From contig JAVJVX010000009.1 in assembly GCA_040220875.1 (NCBI GenBank), forward strand, positions 124,001 to 188,000: DNA of 64,000 bases. The letters run 5' to 3'. Within the stretch, counting starts at the first letter, position 1, and every line of letters starts with the position of its first letter. A program made the position numbers and the translations under genes. Below the pieces are notes generated by a model, which did not search any database, was not told the DNA's origin, and was given only the letters and a program-made list of their open reading frames with translations. This DNA comes from Alphaproteobacteria bacterium (GTDB lineage: Bacteria > Pseudomonadota > Alphaproteobacteria > JAVJVX01). Positions 50,907 to 59,396 of the stretch are shown one piece after another.

Positions 50907-52646
50907 TCAGGCGGAGATGGCCTCACCCGAAAGGACAAAGGCCGCTCCGCCCCCCGCACGGGCGGCCTGGAAGGCCGCTTCGGCGGGGCCCAGGAGCAGC
51001 CGACCCGCGAAAAACTCCGCAGTCGCCAGTTTGGCCTGATTGAATGCATCGGGTTTTTCGGCCGCGAGCCGGGCGGCACGGGCCCAGAGATAACCCATGG
51101 TGACGAGGCCAAATCCTCTCAGATAATCGCTCGCGCCGGCGCGTGCGGCGATGGGATCATCCGTCCATGCCGCGGTGAGAAACGCGGTTGCCGCGTGCAT
51201 GGCCTGCAGGGCGGAGCGCAGCGGGGTGACGATGAAGTCGATATCCCCCCGGCCCTGGTTTTCCGAGAGGAAGGCCTCGATTTCGGCAACATGGTTCTTC
51301 CAGAGACGGCCCTCGTGGAGAGAAAGTTTGCGGCCCACCAGATCCAGCGCCTGGATTCCATTTGTTCCTTCGTAGATCGGGCCGATCCGCGCGTCGCGGA
51401 TATTCTGCTCCATGCCGTACTCGCGCACATAACCGACCCCGCCATATACCTGAACGCCGAGGCTGGCGACTTCCACACCGAGATCCGAGAACAGGGCCTT
51501 TGCAACCGGAATCATCAGGTCCACCCGATCCTGTGCCGCTTGCGCCACTTCCTGCGAGCCGCATTCCGCCTCGTCAAAAGCCCGCGCAATCCAGTACGCC
51601 ATCATCCGCATACCTTCGGTATAGGCCTTCATCGTGAAAAGCATCCGGCGCACATCGGGATGATCGATGATCGGCCCGGATTGCACGCGCTCGCGCGCAT
51701 ACCGGATTGCGTTCTGGGTTGCGTTTTCCGCCAGGCCCAGCCCCTGGAGGCCGATCTCAAAACGTTCGTAATTCATGACCGTGAACATGTTGTGCATGCC
51801 CCGGTTTTCCTCACCCACCAGATAGGCAGTCGCGCCATCGAAGTTGAGGACGCAGGTGGCCGAGCCGTTAATGCCCATCTTGTGCTCGATCCCGGCGCAA
51901 AACACAGAATTGCGCTGGCCCGGCGTGCCATCGGCGCTCATCAGCAGCTTTGGCACCAGAAACAGGCTGAGGCCGCGGGTTCCGGCGGGGGCATCCGGCA
52001 GTCGCGCCAGCACCAGGTGAATGACCTGCTCTGTAAGATCATGCTCCCCGCCCGTAATCCAGATCTTGCTGCCTTCAAGCCGGTAAGTACCATCCTCCCG
52101 GGGCATCGCCTTTGCCCGCGTCGCCCCGACATCGCTGCCCGCCTGCGGCTCGGAAAGGCACATTGTCCCGGTAAACCGGCCTGACGCGAGAGGTTCCAGG
52201 TACGCGGATTTCAACTCTTCGCTACCATGACGCCAGATAGCCTGAAAGACGCCGCGCGTCAGCCCCGGGTAAAGGGAGAGCGAGGTATTCGCCGCGCACA
52301 TCATCTCTGACACTGCGACGCTTATCATGTGGGGCAGCCCCTGCCCGCCGAATGCGGGGTCGAGCGAGAGTCCGATCCAGCCGCCTTCGGCAAACTGATC
52401 GTATGCTGCCTTGAACCCGGGCGGCGTGCGAACCGCCCCGTTGTCGAAAACACAGCCCGCCTCGTCGCCTTCCCGGTTCGTGGGCGCGATCACCGAAGCC
52501 GTTACCCTGCCCGCCTCTTCAAGAATTGCCCGGTAGAGTTCGATGTCAAATTCGGAAAACGCGGCACATGCGCCGAGTGCTTCAATTCCAGCGATTTCAT
52601 TAAGCGTAAATTCTATGTCGCGCAGAGGCGGTAAATATTCAGTCAT
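50907..52646 (-). CDS. Acyl-CoA dehydrogenase (DmdC-like, long form)
   Basis: A 579-residue FAD-dependent acyl-CoA dehydrogenase. FAD and substrate motifs: MCLSEPQAGSDVGATRAKA, KIWITGGEHDLTEQVIHLVL, KMGINGSATCVLNFDGA and YEGTNGIQALDLVGRKL, whose Glu is the likely catalytic base. An extra C-terminal domain of about 130 residues places it with the DmdC/long ACAD group (methylthiopropionyl-CoA and related). It desaturates an acyl-CoA. It is fourth in the hyuA-hyuB-amidohydrolase run, 75 bp after the amidohydrolase gene. Confidence 0.94.
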   Translation of the reverse strand: MTEYLPPLRDIEFTLNEIAGIEALGACAAFSEFDIELYRAILEEAGRVTASVIAPTNREGDEAGCVFDNGAVRTPPGFKAAYDQFAEGGWIGLSLDPAFGGQGLPHMISVAVSEMMCAANTSLSLYPGLTRGVFQAIWRHGSEELKSAYLEPLASGRFTGTMCLSEPQAGSDVGATRAKAMPREDGTYRLEGSKIWITGGEHDLTEQVIHLVLARLPDAPAGTRGLSLFLVPKLLMSADGTPGQRNSVFCAGIEHKMGINGSATCVLNFDGATAYLVGEENRGMHNMFTVMNYERFEIGLQGLGLAENATQNAIRYARERVQSGPIIDHPDVRRMLFTMKAYTEGMRMMAYWIARAFDEAECGSQEVAQAAQDRVDLMIPVAKALFSDLGVEVASLGVQVYGGVGYVREYGMEQNIRDARIGPIYEGTNGIQALDLVGRKLSLHEGRLWKNHVAEIEAFLSENQGRGDIDFIVTPLRSALQAMHAATAFLTAAWTDDPIAARAGASDYLRGFGLVTMGYLWARAARLAAEKPDAFNQAKLATAEFFAGRLLLGPAEAAFQAARAGGGAAFVLSGEAISA

Positions 52647-52721
52647 TTTGCCTACCGGTGAGGACTCAAAACAAACGGGGCAGCTATCGCTGCCCCGCTT
52701 ACTCGATCTGCGGCCCGCAAG

Positions 52722-53324
52722 CTACGCCGTGACGAGGTCGAGCAGCTTGAGCGCTTCCGACGACGCAATAACGTCCGCATATTTCTGGTTGAGGTCGTAG
52801 AGATTGGCCTTATGAGCAGGCGGATCGCGATCCCCGCAGCCATCCTCGACCACGATGGTCTTGAAATTTGAAGACAGCGAATCGACGCCAGACGCCCGGA
52901 CGCAACCGCTCGTCGTGAATCCGGTCACAAACACGGTATCGACGCCAAGTGCTTCCATTTGTTCCTTCAGGCCGGTCCCGAAAAAGGCGCTCGGCCAGTA
53001 TTTGACCACAACCGCCTCGTCCGGACGCGGTTCCAGGCGCGGATCGATTTCGACGAGCTCACTGCCCTTTTCCAGCAGATCCAGGGCAGGCAGCTTGGTC
53101 CGAAAAACGCTGGCCTGTTCCGGTCTGTCGTAGGCCACGGTGGTAAAAAATATCGGCAGGCCAAGTTCGCGAAAGCGGTCGGCCAGTTTCTTGATGACAC
53201 CGACTTCACTGTCGAAATTTCCGCCCAGGGCGCAATTCGGATCGGTGAACCCGACAGAGGCATCAACGACGAGAAGCGCCGGTTTCTTCCCGATCCCCGT
53301 GGAGGTCTTGTCCAAGGTTGACAT
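52722..53324 (-). CDS. Isochorismatase-fold amidohydrolase (N-carbamoylsarcosine amidase-like)
   Basis: A 200-residue cysteine hydrolase. The triad is visible: Asp in LLVVDASVGFTD, Lys in AVVVKYWPSAFFGT and Cys in TGFTTSGCVRAS (about residue 142). The DxxxGFTDPNCALGG opening resembles N-carbamoylsarcosine and related carbamoyl/maleamate amidohydrolases rather than nicotinamidases, which carry extra His ligands here absent. It would hydrolyse a carbamoyl or amide group released by the HyuA/HyuB enzyme encoded directly upstream. Confidence 0.91.
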   Translation of the reverse strand: MSTLDKTSTGIGKKPALLVVDASVGFTDPNCALGGNFDSEVGVIKKLADRFRELGLPIFFTTVAYDRPEQASVFRTKLPALDLLEKGSELVEIDPRLEPRPDEAVVVKYWPSAFFGTGLKEQMEALGVDTVFVTGFTTSGCVRASGVDSLSSNFKTIVVEDGCGDRDPPAHKANLYDLNQKYADVIASSEALKLLDLVTA

Positions 53325-53373
53325 GGTGCGCTCCCTTCCTTCCGATTTTATTCCTGAATTATTATATAGTAAC

Positions 53374-55164
53374 CTATTCTACGGCCGCGATGGCCAATTC
53401 CCGGCCAAAATCGAATTTGCGCACGTCGCCACGGGCCTCGCGCAGCTCTGCCCGCCGGGCCTCGGTCGCCGCCAGGTCCGGCCGGCCATCCTTGCCCAGA
53501 ATCACCCCGTAATCGCGCGCCGCCTTTTCCGGGGTCACCAGAAGCCGGGCCACATCCAAGCCCACCTTGGCTGCATCACGCTCGAGCGGGTCGCCCCAGC
53601 CGCCGCCGCCGGCGGTAATGAAGAGGATCTGGTCGCCCGCCTTGACCGGCACATTATCGATCTTGGTCGGCAGGTCTTCCCGGGACCCGTCGGTCCGGAT
53701 CAGCACTTTCTGCGAGAACTCGCCGTGCAGCCCGCCATTGATGCCCCAGGGGGGGATCCGGGCGCGATCATCGTGGATCGAGACGAAGCCGTCCTCGAGG
53801 CAGGTATACAGCTTTTCGATCCCGTTCCCGCCCCGGTTGAGCCCTGCACCGCCACTGTCGATACGCGATGTGTAGCGCTCCACCCGGAGCGGATAATAGA
53901 TCTCAAGATACTCATTCGGAATATTGACGAATTCCGGCCACCAGGAATGGCCATCCATCCCGTCACCCACCGGGCGACCCGGGATCCCGCCATAGAGAAT
54001 TTCCATGAGGTGGAAATATTCGCCGTCATCCTTCCTGTGTCCGGAATAGATGAAATAGGGCGAATCACCGTAGCCAGCCGCCGTCCCGAAGGCGGGGGCA
54101 TTCGCGACCAGGGCGCCCCCAAGCACGTCGAATAGCCGCGCCAGTGCATGGGTCCGGCACCCAAGCGCCGCGGGAAATTTAGGCTTCAGCATTGAGCCTT
54201 CCGGGATATTGACGTGAAGGAGCGGATAGAAGCCGTCATTGAACATGATCGCCGGGTCATACACCATGATCAGGTAAATCCCGATGAACATCTTGAACAT
54301 TTCTTCACTGAGATAGAAGTTGATTGGCCCCGGCGACTGTCCGGACGTCCCCGACCAGTCGAAATAAGCCTCGTGCCCTTCCCGCCAAAGGGTCAGCTTC
54401 ATCTTGAACGGACCGTTTCCGACGCCATCGTCGTCGAGATAATCCTCGAACGAGACCGGCTCTTCCGGGAGATTCTTGACGATAAGCTCGCGCATCATCT
54501 TGTTGGTACGTTCGAGCAACGCCTCGCACCCGGCGAGATAGGTTTCCAGTCCGAATCGCTCGACAAGGTCCAGCACGCGCTGGGCTCCTATCCGGCATGA
54601 CGCTATCAGCGCCTGGATATCACTGTAATTCTCGCGCGGCGTGCGGCTGTTATGCATCAGGACCTTGAAAAGATCCTTGTTATCCTTGCCATCCCTGACA
54701 ATCTTGACTGGTGGAATCCGGATGCCCTCCGCATACACGGTCGAGGCGGTTACCGGCATCGAGCCAGCCACGATGCCACCTACATCCATGAGATGGCCGA
54801 ACATCGAGGTAAAACCGATTCGCTCACCCTTGTAATAAATCGGCACCAGGACCAGATGATCATTCAAATGAGAGACGGACCCGCCGCACAGATAGGGGTC
54901 GTTGATGAGGATGACGTCCTCTTCCCCTATATCCTCCTCAAAATCACGTAGCAGACCCGGAATATAGGACCCGAACTGGCCCACGATCATTTTGCCCTCG
55001 CCATCACAGATCATGGGGAAGGAATCGTGCTGCTCCCGGATAACGGGCGAGAGCGCCGTACGAAACAGCATCGCGTCCATCTCGTGCCGCGCATTCCGCA
55101 ATGCGTTCTCTATGATATCGACGGTAATCGTGTCGATATTCTTGGCGGTCACCTTGGCAGACAT
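53374..55164 (-). CDS. hyuB: Hydantoinase/oxoprolinase family subunit B
   Basis: A 596-residue protein of the HyuB/N-methylhydantoinase B family: EQHDSFPMICDGEGKMIVGQ, DVILINDPYLCGGSVSHLND and HGHLMDVGG-like metal-site region GFTSMFGHLMDVGGIVAGSM are diagnostic, as is GGAGLNRGGNGIEKLYTCLE near the C-terminus. With HyuA it forms an ATP-dependent enzyme that opens cyclic amides (N-methylhydantoin, 5-oxoproline, caprolactam) or carboxylates ketones (acetone carboxylase). No gamma subunit is present, which argues against carboxylase. It begins 18 bp after hyuA. Confidence 0.93.
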   Translation of the reverse strand: MSAKVTAKNIDTITVDIIENALRNARHEMDAMLFRTALSPVIREQHDSFPMICDGEGKMIVGQFGSYIPGLLRDFEEDIGEEDVILINDPYLCGGSVSHLNDHLVLVPIYYKGERIGFTSMFGHLMDVGGIVAGSMPVTASTVYAEGIRIPPVKIVRDGKDNKDLFKVLMHNSRTPRENYSDIQALIASCRIGAQRVLDLVERFGLETYLAGCEALLERTNKMMRELIVKNLPEEPVSFEDYLDDDGVGNGPFKMKLTLWREGHEAYFDWSGTSGQSPGPINFYLSEEMFKMFIGIYLIMVYDPAIMFNDGFYPLLHVNIPEGSMLKPKFPAALGCRTHALARLFDVLGGALVANAPAFGTAAGYGDSPYFIYSGHRKDDGEYFHLMEILYGGIPGRPVGDGMDGHSWWPEFVNIPNEYLEIYYPLRVERYTSRIDSGGAGLNRGGNGIEKLYTCLEDGFVSIHDDRARIPPWGINGGLHGEFSQKVLIRTDGSREDLPTKIDNVPVKAGDQILFITAGGGGWGDPLERDAAKVGLDVARLLVTPEKAARDYGVILGKDGRPDLAATEARRAELREARGDVRKFDFGRELAIAAVE

Positions 55165-55182
55165 CTCGTTCTCCCGACCCGG

Positions 55183-57237
55183 TTAGCTGTTGGGCTGGAT
55201 TACCAGGTTAAAATATTCGTCCACTGTCGCATGAAATCCGGGCTGCACAAGAGAGGTGCTGTCGAGCTGGATGACGACGGCCGGCCCCTCAATCCTGTTG
55301 CCGGGAGCCAGTTTGGCGCGGTCGTAGACAGGCGTGGTCACGAACTTGCCATCGAAATAGGCCTCATGCTCGGCATCGACAACCGCTGCACTCGCATCCG
55401 GCCCTCCCTTGGTGCCCTTCTGAAAGGCAATCCGGTCCAAGGCTCCGACCGCGATAGCGCGAAGATTGACGACCTCCACTTCCGTATCCACCGTAAACCG
55501 GTAAAGGCGCATATGCTCATCATGGAATTTCTGGACAAGCGCCGAATCAAGCGTGTCGCGTACCTCGGCCATCGTCGTGCTGATCGGCAACTCAAATCCC
55601 TGGCGCAGATATCGCATATCGACCTGATAACTGATTTGGCGCTTGTCTTCGGGCACGCCTTCGCCCGCCAGCCAGTCGAGTCCCGTCTGTCCCAGTTCCT
55701 CCAGGTCCCGAGCCAGAGCTGCAGGATCGGATTTGGAGACAGTCGTGATGTAGGTCTTGGAGAATTCGTTGCGGATGTTGGAGGCGAGAAATCCCAGGGC
55801 CGAGAGGACACCGGCCGACGCCGGGATAATGGAAGGCCAGGCACCCGACAGAACCGACAGGGCATTTGCATGCAGGCCGCCGGCGCCGCCAAGCGCCACT
55901 AGCGCGTAGTCGCGCGGGTTATGGCCCCGCTCGACCGAGGCGACACGGATCGCGCCCAGCATGTTTTCATTCACGATATCGATGATTCCGCGCGCCGCCT
56001 GAAACACATCGGTGCCAAGCTTGTCCGCCACATGTTCCTGAATGGCCTTCTTGGCGGCTTCCACATCGATCGTCATTTCGCCTCCGACGAGTTGCGGCGG
56101 CAAATAACCCAACACCAGATTGGCGTCCGTCACGGCGGGCTCTGTGCCTCCCCGCCCGTAACTGGCCGGCCCGGGTACAGCCCCGGCGCTTTGCGGCCCT
56201 ACCCGAAGCGCTCCCGTGATCGGCACATGAGCAAGCGAACCGCCGCCAGCGCCGATGGTCACAACCTCCACCGAGGGAGCCCGCACCGGGTAAATACCGA
56301 CCCTGGTTTCGCGAGAGATTTGCGGCTGCCCTCCCTGGGTCAAAGAGACATCGGTCGACGTCCCGCCCATATCGAAGGAAATGATGTCCGGATAACCCGA
56401 TATGCGACCGATGGCCGCCGCCCCCGCGACCCCGCCCGAGGGACCGGACAGCATGGTGTTCACCGGATTATCAGCGGCCGCCTCCGCGCTCATCAGCCCG
56501 CCGTCCGATCGGACGATGTTGAGGGTCGCCGTGCTGCCTTCCGATTTCAGGCGCTGGCCAAGGCTGGACAGATAGTGGCGCATCTGCGGTTTGACGTAGC
56601 TGTTCATTACCGTCGTCAGGACACGCTCGTATTCGCGGAATTGCGGCAGAACCTCACTCGACAGCGAGATGGGAAGATCCGGCGCGATTTTGTGCGCAAT
56701 TTCCCGGATGCGTTTCTCATGCGCCGAGTTGATATAACTGTTGATCAGGCCCACCGTAAGGGCCTTGATCCCGCTGTCGATCAGAGTCTTCAGGTCGGCC
56801 TCGACTTTGGCCTCGTCGAGCTCCCGCAGGACAGACCCGTTCTTCTCGATCCTCTCATTGATTTCCAGCGTGTCTTCGAGGGCCGCCAAAGGATCCGGTT
56901 TTTGCATGATCATCCAGCCGGCCAGGGGACCTGGCGTCCAGGAGCGGGCGACATGAAGGATCTGCTTGTAGCCCTCGGTCACGACCAGGCCAACGCGGGC
57001 GCCTTTTTCCTCGAGCACCGCATTGGTGGCCACCGTCGTGCCATGCAGGATATTGCTGACCTGCTTGGGGTCTATCCCCGCCTGTCCGCAAATTTTCTGG
57101 ATGCCTTCAACCACGCCGATCGACTGGTCTTCCGGCGTCGACGGAGTCTTGGTGATGTGGATTTCCTTGGTTGTCTCGTCGTACAGGATCAGATCCGTGA
57201 ATGTCCCGCCCACATCCACCGAAACAACGTAACTCAT
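55183..57237 (-). CDS. hyuA: Hydantoinase/oxoprolinase family subunit A
   Basis: A 684-residue ATPase subunit with actin-like fold. SVDVGGTFTDLILYDETTKE at the N-terminus is the phosphate-binding loop; ILHGTTVATNAVLEEKGARV and SFDMGGTSTDVSL follow, with AMLSGPSGGVAGAA-type sequence between. Typical of HyuA and N-methylhydantoinase A. ATP phosphorylates the ring amide so that it can be hydrolysed. First gene of the catabolic run; the 295-bp region upstream should carry its promoter, but no regulator gene is adjacent. Confidence 0.94.
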   Translation of the reverse strand: MSYVVSVDVGGTFTDLILYDETTKEIHITKTPSTPEDQSIGVVEGIQKICGQAGIDPKQVSNILHGTTVATNAVLEEKGARVGLVVTEGYKQILHVARSWTPGPLAGWMIMQKPDPLAALEDTLEINERIEKNGSVLRELDEAKVEADLKTLIDSGIKALTVGLINSYINSAHEKRIREIAHKIAPDLPISLSSEVLPQFREYERVLTTVMNSYVKPQMRHYLSSLGQRLKSEGSTATLNIVRSDGGLMSAEAAADNPVNTMLSGPSGGVAGAAAIGRISGYPDIISFDMGGTSTDVSLTQGGQPQISRETRVGIYPVRAPSVEVVTIGAGGGSLAHVPITGALRVGPQSAGAVPGPASYGRGGTEPAVTDANLVLGYLPPQLVGGEMTIDVEAAKKAIQEHVADKLGTDVFQAARGIIDIVNENMLGAIRVASVERGHNPRDYALVALGGAGGLHANALSVLSGAWPSIIPASAGVLSALGFLASNIRNEFSKTYITTVSKSDPAALARDLEELGQTGLDWLAGEGVPEDKRQISYQVDMRYLRQGFELPISTTMAEVRDTLDSALVQKFHDEHMRLYRFTVDTEVEVVNLRAIAVGALDRIAFQKGTKGGPDASAAVVDAEHEAYFDGKFVTTPVYDRAKLAPGNRIEGPAVVIQLDSTSLVQPGFHATVDEYFNLVIQPNS

Positions 57238-57475
57238 GCTCCCTCGACCTTCCCTTTATTCGAGGCCGGCGACCCATCTGGGCCCGGCCTGCCCGCGCCC
57301 CCCGACGCAGCCCGTCAGGCGGTAAGCGGTGAATTTGTTTTGCAGCCTGTCTGCCTTGACATACGTAAAAACCGAAAGTTCGGATGTGATACGCGGTCCA
57401 ACTGGTGATTTCAAGCGTCAATCACCTTGTACAGCAAAACACCCCGGGCCAGAACCGCACCGCCCAAAAAGAAAA
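57238..57475. other. Intergenic region upstream of hyuA
   Basis: About 240 bp before the terminator of the DUF1302 gene. It must hold the hyuA promoter; I see no clear operator palindrome or sigma-70 motif. Antisense frames through here are continuations of shadows of hyuA. Confidence 0.45.
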
Positions 57476-57495
57476 GGGCCGCTCGAAAGCGGCCC
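57476..57495 (-). terminator. Rho-independent terminator after the DUF1302 gene
   Basis: GGGCCGCT, loop CGAA, AGCGGCCC: an 8-bp GC-rich stem with a tetraloop. On the minus strand TTTTCTTTTT follows. It ends the envelope-module transcript 38 bp after the DUF1302 stop. Confidence 0.9.
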
Positions 57496-57532
57496 CATCC
57501 CTACCCTAATTGGGTCAGCTGTGCTGATCGCC

Positions 57533-59224
57533 TTAGAACTGGCGGGTCAGACGGATGTACAGCTGGTTGTTCTGGTTGAACGAGCCGATGATGTTGTCTT
57601 CCTGCTCGTTCGCTGCCGTTTCACCGCTCTTGCGGTCATCATTGGCGAAGAAGAGGTCCGCCTCGATGAGCAACCGCCAGGCGTCGCCCTGAACAAGGTT
57701 GACGCTCGGGATGAAGAAGGCACTGCCGTAGGACACGTCATATCCGAACGCCAGGGTCGGGTTGATCCGGTCGTTCAAGTAGTTCATGGCCAGGATGGCG
57801 GTTGCCGTCGTTTCCCAACGCTTCTTCGGCTGGCCGAAGCCGGGGCCCACCGTCAGCTGATCGTTCTTCTCGAAGTCGGGCAGCCAGCGGTTGAACACCT
57901 GGATCGACAGGAACGACGCGCGGTGCGTGCCGATGTAGTCGGAGAGATACAGCAGCTTGTCGCCACGGAGCATCAAGCTCATCTCATCCTTGCGGATCGC
58001 GCGGGCGAGGCCCACGAAGCCGCTGACACCCGTGCAGAACGAGCAGAAACGGCCCGACTGGAACGGCTTGTCGACGATGTAGGAGAGCTCCGTCGAGTAC
58101 ACCGCGTCGGTGAAGGCATCGTAGTAAGACGCCGTACCGCCGTAGGTATTCACGAAGGGATAGACGGTCTCGCCGTAGCAGGCGGGACCCGTCGCACCCT
58201 GGGCGCAGGTCGTGCCCTCGAACGGGATGTCGCCGGAGTTCATGAACGCGGTCTCGGTCGGATCGACCGGCACCGCGCCGCCCGACAGGGCGTTCACGAC
58301 CAGCGGCAGCAGGTTCGGGTTACCGACCACGATCGGGGTCGGCGTAACCTGGCGGACGTACATCAGCGAGTAGTTGATGTCGAAGGAGTAGCCCGACCAG
58401 CGGACGGCCCAGAAATCCTCGTCCGTGTCACCCTTGGAGTGGTTGTAGTTGTACGGGGTGATGGTGGTGTCGAGGAAGCTCAGCCCCTTGTTCGGCTGGC
58501 CAGCGAAACGGCCACCGAAGATGTCGAGCTCGGTGCCGAAGGCGCCGTTCGGGTTGATGTCGCCGGGGCCGTAGATGAGCTGCAGCTTACCGGAGAGCTC
58601 GGGCACCTGAACGGTGGCGTTGACCATCGTGAGCGGCTTACGAAGTTCTTCGTTTTCCGTCTCAAGGAAGGACCGCCATGTCCAGTCGAAGCCATGCAGG
58701 ATGTCGTTCGCCTGGAAGAAGTCGGTTTCACCGAAGGCGACCTGCTGTTTACCAACGCGGACAGAGATCCGGTCGGTCACGTCGAACTCGGCATAGAGTT
58801 CGCGCATGTCTTCGGTGTCGTAGTATTCTTCAAGGTCGAGCGAGCCGGCCGGCACTGTGCCGGGCGAACCTGCAAGCGCGAAGGCCAGGCCGCCGAACAA
58901 CTGCGTGTTGGCGTCCTTAAGCGCGTTAAGACGCTTGAGATAGTTCGTCTCAACCTCGCGCGAGGCGCGGAAGATACCGACGAAGGTGACGTTCGGAAGC
59001 TCGGCTTCCACATCGACGCGCACCGTGGTGCGCGACATGCTGAGATCCCAGCGGTCGTTGACGGCCGTCTCGTTGGCATCGCTCAGATTAAGCTGCAGCG
59101 CTTGCCGGATATAGCCGGAGACCTTCAGGATATCGAGGTCCGCCGCCGTGGAAACCGTCGGGACGCTGACGACGAGCGCCAGAGCCGCGGCCCCACGGAG
59201 GGCGTTGACGAGTTTGTTGGACAT
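57533..59224 (-). CDS. DUF1302 outer-membrane protein
   Basis: A 563-residue exported beta-barrel protein. Signal peptide 1-28 (ending STA-AD). DUF1302 features: LKVSGYIRQALQLNLSD, ELYAEFDVTDRISVRVGKQQ, VAFGETDFFQANDILHGFDW and the terminal LYIRLTRQF ending in Phe, as in outer-membrane proteins. Two close Cys (FCSFC) and a CAQGATGPAC pair are unusual in such barrels. It follows an RND-type exporter and a YCF48-like protein gene, a partnership seen for DUF1302 proteins, often with DUF1329, which is absent here. Likely a channel for lipid or hydrophobic compounds. Confidence 0.92.
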   Translation of the reverse strand: MSNKLVNALRGAAALALVVSVPTVSTAADLDILKVSGYIRQALQLNLSDANETAVNDRWDLSMSRTTVRVDVEAELPNVTFVGIFRASREVETNYLKRLNALKDANTQLFGGLAFALAGSPGTVPAGSLDLEEYYDTEDMRELYAEFDVTDRISVRVGKQQVAFGETDFFQANDILHGFDWTWRSFLETENEELRKPLTMVNATVQVPELSGKLQLIYGPGDINPNGAFGTELDIFGGRFAGQPNKGLSFLDTTITPYNYNHSKGDTDEDFWAVRWSGYSFDINYSLMYVRQVTPTPIVVGNPNLLPLVVNALSGGAVPVDPTETAFMNSGDIPFEGTTCAQGATGPACYGETVYPFVNTYGGTASYYDAFTDAVYSTELSYIVDKPFQSGRFCSFCTGVSGFVGLARAIRKDEMSLMLRGDKLLYLSDYIGTHRASFLSIQVFNRWLPDFEKNDQLTVGPGFGQPKKRWETTATAILAMNYLNDRINPTLAFGYDVSYGSAFFIPSVNLVQGDAWRLLIEADLFFANDDRKSGETAANEQEDNIIGSFNQNNQLYIRLTRQF

Positions 59225-59319
59225 TTATTGCTCCCCCCAATTGATGGGTGTTGCAGGACTAATAAAAAGGACGAGTAGTAACCCCTTCTCGAGCGGCCAC
59301 GTTACACAGGGGGTCGAAA

Positions 59320-59337
59320 GTATTGCAACTGCAATAC
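59320..59337. promoter_or_regulatory. Perfect 18-bp palindrome upstream of the DUF1302 gene
   Basis: GTATTGCA-AC-TGCAATAC: 8-bp arms with a 2-bp centre, 96 bp before the DUF1302 ATG and 44 bp after the RND-gene stop. The form suits a dimeric regulator such as TetR or LysR/GntR type; none is encoded nearby. Confidence 0.6.
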
Positions 59338-59372
59338 AGTGAATGCCCAAGGTAACGCGCCGCTTTCAAGCA

Positions 59373-59396
59373 GGCTGTTGCTAATCTGCAACAGCC
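59373..59396 (-). other. Stem-loop spanning the RND-gene stop codon
   Basis: GGCTGTTGC (59373-59381), TAATCT, GCAACAGCC (59388-59396): a 9-bp stem whose loop and 3' arm include the TAG stop of the RND gene. No T tract follows, so it is not a rho-independent terminator; it may limit read-through or protect the upstream mRNA before the DUF1302 cistron. Confidence 0.6.

Noticed and set aside
52722-57237. Firm assignment to creatinine degradation
   Set aside because: HyuAB and the carbamoyl-amidase-like gene fit, but no creatinine deaminase or sarcosine oxidase is present and the other genes do not belong.
53374-57237. Acetone carboxylase
   Set aside because: Large subunits are similar, but no gamma subunit gene is present and the neighbours favour amide hydrolysis.
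55921-59278. Two long plus-strand open frames (495 and 649 codons)
   Set aside because: Antisense shadows of hyuA and the DUF1302 gene; composition unlike real proteins.
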